Assembly: GCA_902167325.1 (NCBI GenBank)
Contig: LR632930.1
Span: 3,534,001-3,598,000, forward strand
DNA: 64,000 nucleotides
From: Chitinophaga pinensis
Lineage (GTDB): Bacteria; Bacteroidota; Bacteroidia; Chitinophagales; Chitinophagaceae
Reading direction: 5' to 3'
The notes below the pieces were generated by a model. It was not told the origin of the DNA and did not search any database. It saw only the letters and a list, made by a program, of their open reading frames with translations. This document shows, one piece after another, positions 43,729-51,393 of the stretch (within the stretch, counting starts at the first letter, position 1; each line of letters starts with the position of its first letter). The position numbers and the translations under genes are program-made.

Positions 43729-46524
43729 TTAATAGGCGATTACGATTTCTAATACTTCCAACAAATATGCGATGTCCTGCATAGGTGCCGTTGTATTGTC
43801 GGACATAAAAGGCACTAACGGCATAGTGTCTCCTTTTCTTAGAATGGAAATTCTATCATCAGATACTCGGTGGATATGATTAGCTGTACTATAATGTTGA
43901 ATTGCTTGCAATGTGATGGAGATGCCTTTGTTAGTCTGCCAAATGCTTTGACGGCTCATTGCTTTATAGCGTAATATCAAGAGGTTTTTTGCTAACTGAT
44001 ATCGTAAATAGAAAATCCTCATCTGCCGCGGTGTCGCGTCTGCCCATTGGGTATATATTAGTTGTAAGCATTTTACCTCAATCGGGGTTAGCCTGAAGTC
44101 TGAGGGTTCAATGTTATTCGTTTGGTTTTTAGCAACCGGAACTGTTTCGGCAGGTGGTTCGTTTGTAGTATGTGCTTCAGACGGATCGCTGTTCGTTGTG
44201 AACGATAAGGTGTTTCCGCCAATACTACCTTGGATCAGTGTATTATCGTTTTGGACATTTTCGTTGTTTTCCTTCACTGTATTGAGGGGTAGATCGTCCT
44301 TTAATAGCAAATGTAAGTATTCAACGATTTCGACTTCGGTTAAATCACCAAGTTTTATGGCCGAGATAAATAACTTATCGATATACTCTTTTATCAAAGG
44401 AAAGACTTGTGGCTTATCATCAAAAAGCTTATAGTTTTCGCTCGTTTTGAAAACTTTGTCATACTTTAAAACAATAGCATTCTTCAAAATTCTTTCGTCG
44501 ATCGCGGTAACAATGAGCACTCTTCTAGCTATTTCATCATCCTCCAATAAGATACGGAGTGCATCTATATTTTGCATTATCTTTTCCTCGGTGCATCGAT
44601 CAATATCCTCTACATATAGGATTATTTTTTGAATTTCTTTGTTAAGCTTTTTCTTCGGAATCCATACCGTTAATAGTTTTTTAAGTTCTTTTTGAATGTC
44701 AGCTTGGATGCCAAGACTGTCTTTAAAGCTATTTCTAAGATTATATAGCTTTATTAATGCGACTGCTTTAGGTGACAATTTTTTAAACGCAGTCGTTAAG
44801 TAAGTCGCAGAAAGAGTAATAGTTAGTGATACCGATCCGTAAATGACCCAATTTTGCTGTGGTACTTCTTTTTTAATGAAATGAAAACTTGCAATAATTG
44901 CAATTACGGTCGTGACTATAGCAATAAAGAATTTAAAAAGTGGCCAAAAGCCATGTCTGTGACAGTTAAGCTTTAATAATTTCCAGGCGTAAGGTAGATT
45001 TTTCTTTTTGCCTAAATAAGATTCAACAAATTGTTCGTATAGGTACGCCCATGAAGCGGGAGTCTCCTGATATTTCCAGGCATGAAAGTCTACATGGATA
45101 AATTCAGGTTTTTTATACTTTTTTAGTGCTTCCTTTAATTGATTTATAAAATACGTTTTGCCCCGTCCCCATTTACCAAAAATGCCTATCATTTGCCCTT
45201 TTTCAGCCTTCATCGAGTGCAATAATGTGCCAAGGACATTTGCTAGTTCAGATACGCCCATTACGGGCTCAGCCTTATGATATTCTTTTATAATTATTTT
45301 ACTCGTGAACGCCTGAATTTCCATGTCTTCGGAGAATAATTCTTTTGAAGGTGTTTCTATAGGCGTTTCTTCAGATTTTTCCTCTTGCGGGAGCTCTGAG
45401 CCATCATTTAAGGCATTGGTAAATGCTGCTCCCAATTTGTCGAGTTTTTCCCTGAAGCCTTTATCACCTTGACTAAATATTATCTCCGGTGATTCTTCGT
45501 CTTCAAAAGTGGATTTGAGGTCCGCCTCAATCAGTTTTAAAATAGTATCATAGTCTTCATTCAGGTTGTTAATTGGAGATCCACCATGCCATTTAAGGAT
45601 TGCAGCAAAAAGTGTATTACTCACTGCAACTGGTATAGGAAGACTTTTAAGCTGTTGAAGAAAGAAGTTTGGTTGCCTTAATGACTGTTTTAATAAATCA
45701 ATTTGGCGATAAAGCAGATTTAGGAAGTCTAAAGGGGTTACCCTCGTTGAATGATGTTTTTCAATAAATTCTATGGTGGACGTAACTAGATTCTGATTAG
45801 GAATATTCTTTGGATTAGTATACCAGTCCATGTCACGATCATACTTCAAATCCTTATGATTATCTGATGGCGGCGTATTAGATTCGTTAGCCTTTTTAGT
45901 ATATGGGGATATTGCCGGTTCTGTAACAAAGAATTCTGCTTCCTTAATTGCGACAAGATTCTTCTGCTCAAAATATGGCAGCATGTCCTTTTCTTTTGTC
46001 GATACTTTTATTGTAAGAGCTGAGCTCAATTTGCCGTCTTTTATAGCATGCTTAATTCTCAACGCAGCAATAAGTAGAAGTACATTTTCGGCAGGCAACG
46101 GAGAATTTCTGTCAATATCTATACCCAGTAAGGTTGCCAGTACAGTTGATACGAGCACGGTTACGGTGCCTTCTGCAATGTAATTCTGTTGCTCTGAAAC
46201 AAAATAGTTGTATTTATATCCTAACTCAGCAGTGATAGATGGTGGTATATATTCAGGGTTACTAAGTTTTAATATTAGGAATCGGTTCTGGGTTAGGTAG
46301 GCATTAATATATGCTTCCCCAGTCCGTGTGAGTGTAATTGTACTGGAGCCCTTCGAAATTAGCTTGTTTGCTATGCAGGTTGTTAAGACTTTATTGGTCT
46401 CAGCGGGCGTTAGTCCTAAGAATTTCGATATCGATTTCGTCTCAGCGCCTAATCCCGGCTGCTTTTGCGTTACTTTATAAAGTGTAAGTAAAAATTCAAC
46501 TTCTGATGCAGTCATTTGGGGCAA
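43729..46524 (-). CDS. KAP family P-loop NTPase with N-terminal winged-helix-like domain
   Basis: A 931-residue protein. The N-terminal 75 residues (MTASEVEFLLTLYKVTQ and ISKFLGLTPAETNKVLTTCI) look like a winged-helix domain. The P-loop is GIFGKWGRGKTYF with Gly450-Thr457 as Walker A. Two membrane segments follow at about residues 530-552 and 562-583. The Walker B motif IILYVEDIDRC has its Asp near residue 640. Membrane segments inserted within the NTPase are the mark of the KAP family, which includes the F-plasmid phage-exclusion protein PifA. The C-terminal half is helical, with a Ser/Asn-rich linker. It is the most AT-rich gene in the window, opposite in strand to the rest of the island. 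A role in phage defence is inferred from the family. Confidence 0.83.
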   Translation of the reverse strand: MPQMTASEVEFLLTLYKVTQKQPGLGAETKSISKFLGLTPAETNKVLTTCIANKLISKGSSTITLTRTGEAYINAYLTQNRFLILKLSNPEYIPPSITAELGYKYNYFVSEQQNYIAEGTVTVLVSTVLATLLGIDIDRNSPLPAENVLLLIAALRIKHAIKDGKLSSALTIKVSTKEKDMLPYFEQKNLVAIKEAEFFVTEPAISPYTKKANESNTPPSDNHKDLKYDRDMDWYTNPKNIPNQNLVTSTIEFIEKHHSTRVTPLDFLNLLYRQIDLLKQSLRQPNFFLQQLKSLPIPVAVSNTLFAAILKWHGGSPINNLNEDYDTILKLIEADLKSTFEDEESPEIIFSQGDKGFREKLDKLGAAFTNALNDGSELPQEEKSEETPIETPSKELFSEDMEIQAFTSKIIIKEYHKAEPVMGVSELANVLGTLLHSMKAEKGQMIGIFGKWGRGKTYFINQLKEALKKYKKPEFIHVDFHAWKYQETPASWAYLYEQFVESYLGKKKNLPYAWKLLKLNCHRHGFWPLFKFFIAIVTTVIAIIASFHFIKKEVPQQNWVIYGSVSLTITLSATYLTTAFKKLSPKAVALIKLYNLRNSFKDSLGIQADIQKELKKLLTVWIPKKKLNKEIQKIILYVEDIDRCTEEKIMQNIDALRILLEDDEIARRVLIVTAIDERILKNAIVLKYDKVFKTSENYKLFDDKPQVFPLIKEYIDKLFISAIKLGDLTEVEIVEYLHLLLKDDLPLNTVKENNENVQNDNTLIQGSIGGNTLSFTTNSDPSEAHTTNEPPAETVPVAKNQTNNIEPSDFRLTPIEVKCLQLIYTQWADATPRQMRIFYLRYQLAKNLLILRYKAMSRQSIWQTNKGISITLQAIQHYSTANHIHRVSDDRISILRKGDTMPLVPFMSDNTTAPMQDIAYLLEVLEIVIAY

Positions 46525-46929
46525 TTTTGCTCATTTTTCCCTTTCCAGATATTGATCTGGCAATTTTTAATGATTGCCTATCTGGTACGGGAGTTACTTT
46601 TTGGCTCTTTTTATCGGATTTTCCAATTCTTATTAAAGTGGGAATTTAACTTATCTAACGGATAAAGTCAATAGGTTCAAGGTCGCACTATCGACAATTT
46701 CATTAATTTTGCATCAGTTCTTTGCGTTTTGGTAACGAAATGACGGCAAAATGGTGCTTTGTTTGCGTTTGAGCTTAAACAGTAGTGAACATCTTTTTGC
46801 AGGCTTATAAACTATTGATATACAATGATATTAATGGGCGATTCGATATTTTGGCAATTTCATGAGTAAAGTCATGAGTAAAATGCCCGGACTTTTTGAA
46901 AGTGGCCATGGCGGCTGATTTCAAAACCC
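46525..46929. other. Intergenic stretch between the KAP gene and the right repeat
   Basis: About 405 bp, AT-rich, with no gene seen. It contains a plus-strand TAATTTTG at 46704-46711 that fits the -7 consensus TAnnTTTG; no gene follows it before the right repeat, so it could drive a small RNA or be chance. A short palindrome TTATC-TAAC-GGATAA lies shortly before it. Confidence 0.4.
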
Positions 46930-47063
46930 AGTTCGAATCTAGTCGTCCCGACACTGCAGAAGGTCATCAGGTAAAACTGATGGCCTTTTTTGTTGTAAAA
47001 AAGCTCCGGTATCGCATCCCGGCATGTGTCGGGAGGGTCGCTGGTTCGAATCCAGCTTTCCCG
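46930..47063 (+). repeat. Right direct repeat (attR-like): T-arm, terminator and tRNA-like fragment
   Basis: Second copy of the sequence at 37717-37856, offset by 9213 bp. It starts exactly in the T-arm (AGTTCGAATCTAG), continues through the acceptor CGTCCCG and the terminator (46961-46991), and ends with the tRNA-like fragment. The 5' half of tRNA-Pro is absent, so no functional tRNA exists here. Confidence 0.85.
46961..46991 (+). terminator. Second copy of the tRNA-Pro terminator
   Basis: Identical to the hairpin at 37748-37778: AGGTCATCAG with CTGATGGCCT, loop GTAAAA, then T. Confidence 0.85.
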
Positions 47064-47064
47064 A
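47006..47064 (+). pseudogene. tRNA-like fragment (right copy)
   Basis: From CCGGTATCGCA to CCCGACA this follows the D-loop to 3' end of a tRNA, with an intact T-arm (GCTGG-TTCGAAT-CCAGC). The anticodon loop has eight bases and no 5' acceptor strand is present. It is followed by a third copy of the terminator. Confidence 0.55.
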
Positions 47065-47104
47065 CACTGCAGAAGGTCATCAGGTAAAACTGATGGTCTT
47101 TTTT
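47045..47104 (+). repeat. Third T-arm/terminator copy
   Basis: GTTCGAATCCAGC, then CCCGACACTGCAGAAGGTC and the hairpin AGGTCATCAG/CTGATGGTCT (47074-47099, one changed base) with T run to 47104. It repeats the tRNA-Pro 3' module a third time within the window. This fits successive integrations at the same site. Confidence 0.7.
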
Positions 47105-47184
47105 GTTGCTAAGATTCAGAAACCGGATTAATAGTATTCCAAGCAGGTATGAAGCTAATATCAAGCTAATGTCTAGGAGATTCT

Positions 47185-47294
47185 GAGCACTGTACAAGCA
47201 TTATGGAAGCACTCTGCAAGCACTTTTCATGCACTCAGCAAGCAGTCAGCAAGCACTCTTCATGCACTTTTCATGCACTCAACAAGCACTCAGC
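47185..47294. repeat. Array of ten 11-bp tandem units
   Basis: Ten consecutive units of 11 bp with consensus close to AAGCACTCWKC: for example AAGCACTCTGC, AAGCACTTTTC, ATGCACTCAGC, AAGCAGTCAGC, AAGCACTCTTC and ATGCACTTTTC. The first two units are diverged. As 11 is not a multiple of three, a protein repeat is not the explanation. The array starts 81 bp after the third T-arm/terminator copy. It is probably a non-coding simple-sequence or binding-site array. An ORF starting inside it (47229) is not supported. Confidence 0.8.
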
Positions 47295-47459
47295 ACTTCC
47301 TTCAATACGGAACAAATGACCCTAAATGACCCCAATCGGAACATTATGACCCTTTATCTTTATGAAGTAACAGGACGTGCATACTTTCGAAGTGTAAATA
47401 CAACCACACAGATCACGTAAAGCCCAGCTGGCAAGGCGATGTAAGAGCCAAACACCAAA

Positions 47460-47684
47460 ATGATAAAACAATTTTTAATGATTTGGAACAAACAATCTGG
47501 CATGCTCCAACTTAAAGGAGCCACCCTAAAAACGATGTTCTACAAAAGAAAACTGGAGTACGCCGTGAAATTAAAAGGCGATGGCGCATCCGAAGAATTC
47601 ACAAAGTGCAGTGAAGTTTGTATGAAGCGCCAGTTAGCCTTTGCAGGAACGGAGGACATCATTTTTAGTTCCACCCGGTCTTGA
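47460..47684 (+). CDS. Small hypothetical protein
   Basis: A 74-residue frame, MIKQFLMIWNKQSGMLQLKG, rich in Lys and Met. No domain, signal peptide or ribosome binding site is evident, and it sits between the tRNA-derived repeats and the SPFH gene. It may be a remnant of mobile DNA or a chance ORF. Confidence 0.25.
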   Translation: MIKQFLMIWNKQSGMLQLKGATLKTMFYKRKLEYAVKLKGDGASEEFTKCSEVCMKRQLAFAGTEDIIFSSTRS

Positions 47685-47765
47685 TTCGGGGCATAATATG
47701 CGTGGCATCCATATTTTATGTAAATTCCATTGCTCTTTTGCTAATAATACTTAAATACCTCTACC

Positions 47766-48767
47766 ATGGGCATATTCGACTTTATCAAAAATGAATTTAT
47801 CGAGGTCATCGACTGGGTAGATGACACGAACGATACCGTTATCTATAAATTCCCTGACAAAGGCGATAAAATCATGAACGGCGCTCAGCTGACTGTAAGG
47901 GAATCGCAGCTGGCAGTACTCATGAACGAAGGCGAGGTTGGGGATGTATACCTGCCCGGCCGCCATGAGCTGACCACCAGCAACATGCCCATTACCACCA
48001 CCCTGAAGTCCTGGAAATACCTTTTCGACTCTCCATTTAAAGTAGATATTTACTACGTAAATACCCGCCAGTTCACCAACCTGAAATGGGGTACTTCCAA
48101 TCCCATCATCGTTCGCGATCCTGAATTTAAACAGGTACGCCTCCGCTCGTTCGGAACGTATACTATGCGGGTTACCGATCCGCAGAAATTTATAAAGGAA
48201 TTTGCCGGTACGCATCCCTGGGTACGTATAGATGCCGTGAGCGAACAGTTGCGTAATGCCATTATCAGCAAACTTGCCGAAGGACTGGCGGAAGCAGGCA
48301 TATCCGTATTGGACCTCGCTGCCAACTTTACCGAGATCGGTGAGAAGCTGAAACCCGTATTCCAGAAGGAATTCGATATATGGGGCATAGAACTGGGCCA
48401 GTTCTACATCGAGAATGTGACCCTGCCTGAAGAAGTGGAGAAGATGCTGGACAAAACCACACAGTTGAACATGATGGCCGACAAGCTGAACCAGTTCAAC
48501 CAGATGCAGGGCGGTATTGCGCTCGAGAATCTGTCTGAGAACCCGGGTGCCGCAGGTATGGCCGGAATGGGGGCAGGAGTGATCCTTACCAATATGCTGC
48601 AACAGCAACAACAGCCTGTTCAGCAACAAAATGTTCCTGCAGCAGACCCTAATGAGAAGCAAAAGCTGCTGGACCTGTTAAAGCAACTGGGAGAATTGAA
48701 AGCCCAGGGGATCTTAACAGAAGAGGAGTTTAACCAGAAAAAAGCAGAGATACTCAGCAAATTGTAA
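47766..48767 (+). CDS. SPFH domain protein with C-terminal SHOCT domain (YdjI-like)
   Basis: A 333-residue cytoplasmic or membrane-associated protein. The N-terminal part (MGIFDFIKNEFIEVIDWVDD, then GQLTVRESQ-like AQLTVRESQLAVLMNEGEVG) and the middle (LRSFGTYTMRVTDPQKFIKE) fit the virion-core/YdjI branch of SPFH proteins. A Gln-rich linker leads to the C-terminal SHOCT motif (LLKQLGELKAQGILTEEEFN), a short oligomerisation domain. SPFH proteins form membrane-linked oligomers. A paralog with the same architecture is at 54070-55104. The next gene encodes a zinc-ribbon membrane protein like YdjG, so a joint role in membrane stress is likely by analogy with Bacillus YdjGHI. Confidence 0.88.
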   Translation: MGIFDFIKNEFIEVIDWVDDTNDTVIYKFPDKGDKIMNGAQLTVRESQLAVLMNEGEVGDVYLPGRHELTTSNMPITTTLKSWKYLFDSPFKVDIYYVNTRQFTNLKWGTSNPIIVRDPEFKQVRLRSFGTYTMRVTDPQKFIKEFAGTHPWVRIDAVSEQLRNAIISKLAEGLAEAGISVLDLAANFTEIGEKLKPVFQKEFDIWGIELGQFYIENVTLPEEVEKMLDKTTQLNMMADKLNQFNQMQGGIALENLSENPGAAGMAGMGAGVILTNMLQQQQQPVQQQNVPAADPNEKQKLLDLLKQLGELKAQGILTEEEFNQKKAEILSKL

Positions 48768-48773
48768 AGACAT

Positions 48774-48823
48774 CAGCCTGCAGCACGTATCTGATTAAGT
48801 GCAGAAGTATGGACTGCAGGCTG
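48774..48823. repeat. Inverted repeat between SPFH and zinc-ribbon genes
   Basis: CAGCCTGCAG (48774-48783) and CTGCAGGCTG (48814-48823) are perfect 10-bp inverted copies 30 bp apart. No T run follows, so it is not a standard terminator. It could be an operator for the downstream gene or an mRNA structure. Confidence 0.5.
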
Positions 48824-48851
48824 TAGCCAATCAGGGACGATCTCTGACCAT

Positions 48852-49952
48852 ATGAATACCATGCCAGCAACGCACGACCAACATAATTCCCTGCTCCTTT
48901 TTCCCTGCCCGGGATGCAATTCACAATTATATTTCAGTCCTAAGCTGCAATTGCTACAGTGCGAGCATTGCGGAACGCAGGTTGGGATCGATAAGGCTGT
49001 AGACCAGATCAAAGAAAATCACCTGCGCCAGCAATTGCAAACGGGTGATGATGCTGCCAATACCATCGAACAGCAGGTATATAAATGCAACCGTTGTGGC
49101 TCGCAATCGGTATTCCTGTCCGAAACCCCTACGTTTACCTGCAGCTTCTGCAATTATGAAGCAGTAAACCCGGAAGCATATAAAACAAGGGTCATCCAGC
49201 CTTCAGGTATCATCCCCTTTAAGGTGGATAAACAGCAGTCGCTCGATATCTTCAAAACATGGATAGGTAAGGGATGGTGGGCGCCGGGAGACTTAAAAGC
49301 TATTGCCCGGCATAATACCCTGCACGGCATATACCTCCCTTTCTGGACCTATGACGCCCAAACCCACAGCAGCTGGAGCGGTTATGGAGGCAGGTATTAT
49401 TATGAGACGGAACATTATACCGACAACAATGGCCGTCGCCAGAGCAGAACAGTGCAACGAACCGAATGGATTTACCGCAGCGGTACCTTTGATCACTTTT
49501 TCGACGATATACTGATTGGCGGTGCTACTGAGCTTACGCAGAAGGAATATGAAAGCGTATTCCCTTACCAGCTGGAAGCACTCGTTAACTTCGAAGCGCA
49601 ATACCTCTCAGGCTGGCAGGCCGATGTGTATGATATTGCTGTGCATGATGGATATGAGAAAGCTGAAACCGTAATGGACAATTTTATCGAAGAGGCCTGT
49701 GCGGGATTATGCCGCATCGATACTTACAAGGATCTGGACGTGAACACTTCCTATTCCAATCAGACTTATAAACACATCCTGCTACCCATCTGGCTGTGTA
49801 CGTATGTTTATAAGAAGAAGTCATACCACTTCCTGGTAAATGGACAAACCGGTAAGGTACATGGGAAGAAACCTGTTTCTACCGGAAAGGTAGTAATGGT
49901 TATACTGGCTGTTGTTGCCATCATACTCCTCATTGTCCTGCTAAACCAGTAA
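48852..49952 (+). CDS. Zinc-ribbon membrane protein (YdjG-like)
   Basis: A 366-residue protein with two zinc-ribbon-like knuckle pairs at the N-terminus (CPGCNSQLYF and LLQCEHCGTQVG; YKCNRCGSQSVF and FTCSFCNYEAV), a large middle domain with many aromatic residues (YLPFWTYDAQTHSSWSGYGG) and a single C-terminal membrane segment (VVMVILAVVAIILLIVLL). The layout zinc ribbon, long middle, C-terminal anchor is that of TFIIB-type zinc-ribbon proteins such as YdjG in Bacillus, which works with an SPFH partner to recruit PspA. Its SPFH-SHOCT neighbour is 84 bp upstream. No PspA gene is present in the window. A bidirectional terminator follows. Confidence 0.78.
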   Translation: MNTMPATHDQHNSLLLFPCPGCNSQLYFSPKLQLLQCEHCGTQVGIDKAVDQIKENHLRQQLQTGDDAANTIEQQVYKCNRCGSQSVFLSETPTFTCSFCNYEAVNPEAYKTRVIQPSGIIPFKVDKQQSLDIFKTWIGKGWWAPGDLKAIARHNTLHGIYLPFWTYDAQTHSSWSGYGGRYYYETEHYTDNNGRRQSRTVQRTEWIYRSGTFDHFFDDILIGGATELTQKEYESVFPYQLEALVNFEAQYLSGWQADVYDIAVHDGYEKAETVMDNFIEEACAGLCRIDTYKDLDVNTSYSNQTYKHILLPIWLCTYVYKKKSYHFLVNGQTGKVHGKKPVSTGKVVMVILAVVAIILLIVLLNQ

Positions 49953-49971
49953 TTAGAATATTTAGATAAGG

Positions 49972-50006
49972 AAAAGGCCATCGTTTTTAATCGATGGCCT
50001 TTTTTT
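49972..50006. terminator. Bidirectional terminator between convergent genes
   Basis: AAAAGGCCATCG (49972-49983) pairs with CGATGGCCTTTT (49992-50003), followed by T on the plus strand. The A run in front gives a T run for the convergent OmpA gene on the other strand. Confidence 0.85.
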
Positions 50007-50026
50007 GTTTAGCAAATGGGAATGGA

Positions 50027-51139
50027 TTACAGTTTAATAAACTCCACCCGCCTGTTTTTCGCTTTCCCTTCCCTGGTTGTATTATCCGCAGCCGGACTTC
50101 CTTCACCCAATCCGTCCGTTTGCATACGGCTGGCATCAACTCCGAAATTCGTTGTAAGGCTTTTTTGTACAGCAGTGGCACGGCGCTTAGACAGTTCCAG
50201 ATTGGCAGATGCTTCACCATCGCTGTCGGTATGCCCAACGATTTTTACTTTGACATTGGCATTCTCCTTCAACACTGCGGCAATTTCTTTCAGCACGCCA
50301 TTACTTTCCGGTTTAATCCTGTCCGATCCTGTATCAAAAAGAATACCGTTGGTTACCAGGCGCCCTTCTTTCAGCAGCTTGCTCCGCATATCCGGTGTGC
50401 CTTCCGCCACTTTGAGGTTCGATACATAAATGCCCAGCTGATCTTCTGTATAAACGGAGGATTCCACGCTGAACCCGGCCCTGTTAAAACCGGCATTGGC
50501 AGGTATGCCAAGTGGTATGTCGAATATCTTCTCTTCATTTATCCAGCAGCGGATACGTTGCTGCTGAACCCACACCGACAGGTGCAGTACGTGTTCATTA
50601 TCAGATACTGCTTTTATTTCTTTCCCTTCATTCGAGAAATGAGTGGATCCTTTCACATAGCTTTTGAGTGAAGCGGTCAGAGGCTTGCCTTCACCCGCAG
50701 AGGAAAGTACCAGTGCCACCTCGTTGGTGGCATCCTGATTCACCACGTATGAATTTACATGCGCATCGCCCTGTAGTATGTCCAGTAGTTTTATTTCCAG
50801 TTCGGGGTATACATATCCTCCTTCGCCTGCATAGCGGATCTGGATATCAGCATCCATTGTAAAATTGGCAGGCAGCTTTTTGAATGCAGGAGAAGCAAAC
50901 CTGCTTCCGGGAAAGAGGCGGAACCATTTACCCTGCAGCTGCTCAACGGATACGGTTTCACCACGGTTGTTTGTAATCCATTTCATTGGCAATTCTCCAA
51001 TGGCTTCATCAGAGAAGTCTTCTGTATACAAAATGTTTTCGCCCGGAATATAATCGAACCGGCTATAAGTACCTGATTGTGCACCGGCTGTTACGGAGAT
51101 TCCCATAAGTGCCAGCAGCATTAGCTTTTTCATGCGCAA
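50027..51139 (-). CDS. OmpA family protein
   Basis: A 370-residue exported protein (signal peptide MKKLMLLALMGISVTAGAQ, reached from the first ATG two residues earlier). The N-terminal 230 residues resemble a concanavalin/laminin-G-like beta sandwich (YTEDFSDEAIGELPMKWITN, then LHLSVWVQQQRIRCWINEEK and a galectin-like DIPLGIPANAGFNRAGF). The C-terminal domain is OmpA/MotB: FDTGSDRIKPESNGVLKEI with VGHTDSDGEASANLELSKRR, ending VEFIKL. OmpA domains bind peptidoglycan, so this is probably an envelope-anchored protein. The neighbouring plus-strand gene encodes a ZU5-like lipoprotein and is divergent from this one. No partner is implied. Confidence 0.88.
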   Translation of the reverse strand: MRMKKLMLLALMGISVTAGAQSGTYSRFDYIPGENILYTEDFSDEAIGELPMKWITNNRGETVSVEQLQGKWFRLFPGSRFASPAFKKLPANFTMDADIQIRYAGEGGYVYPELEIKLLDILQGDAHVNSYVVNQDATNEVALVLSSAGEGKPLTASLKSYVKGSTHFSNEGKEIKAVSDNEHVLHLSVWVQQQRIRCWINEEKIFDIPLGIPANAGFNRAGFSVESSVYTEDQLGIYVSNLKVAEGTPDMRSKLLKEGRLVTNGILFDTGSDRIKPESNGVLKEIAAVLKENANVKVKIVGHTDSDGEASANLELSKRRATAVQKSLTTNFGVDASRMQTDGLGEGSPAADNTTREGKAKNRRVEFIKL

Positions 51140-51393
51140 TTGTTTAATAAGAGTGTTTGCAATGGGGTTGTTTTTATCAGATGTTCCGCTTATCGGAAAT
51201 GATGCAGCGCAAAATTACCAGCCATCCCATTCTCATTTCTCAGTAAAAACCCGTAGAGCGTTAATTCCGCAGAACACGCAGTAGGGCATCATGCACCATC
51301 TAAGTGTTTTACTGATTTTTCTGCCGGGGTAGTTGCACTGATAAAGCAGATATGAATTGGGGTGAACTTTGCATACCATTAAACATCAGCTTT

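Larger units (their letters stand above)
37857..46929. mobile_element. Putative genomic island inserted at tRNA-Pro
   Basis: About 9.1 kb bracketed by a 134-140-bp direct repeat whose left copy is the 3' end of an intact tRNA-Pro. It carries two members of one unknown family (one truncated at the left edge), an HExxH-type gene broken by a stop, an outer-membrane barrel receptor and a KAP NTPase whose DNA is visibly more AT-rich than its surroundings. No tyrosine or serine recombinase, relaxase, transposase or phage structural gene was found. It may therefore be a decayed element or one that is moved in trans. The repeat could in principle also come from an internal tandem duplication. Confidence 0.7.

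Noticed and set aside
37857-46929. CRISPR array, toxin-antitoxin pair or prophage inside the island
   Set aside because: No direct repeats with spacers, no small paired ORFs with known toxin motifs, and no capsid, terminase, portal or tail genes were seen.
46967-47197. Minus-strand ORF containing the segment KAGFEPATLPTHAG
   Set aside because: Translations of tRNA 3' ends in this frame commonly yield GKAGFEPAT-like peptides. It lies over the tRNA-derived repeats and terminators, so it is an artefact of RNA-derived sequence.
47229-47420. 63-residue ORF beginning inside the 11-bp array
   Set aside because: The repeat unit of 11 bp shifts frame each time and the peptide (MHSASSQQALFMHFSCTQQ) reflects only the repeat.
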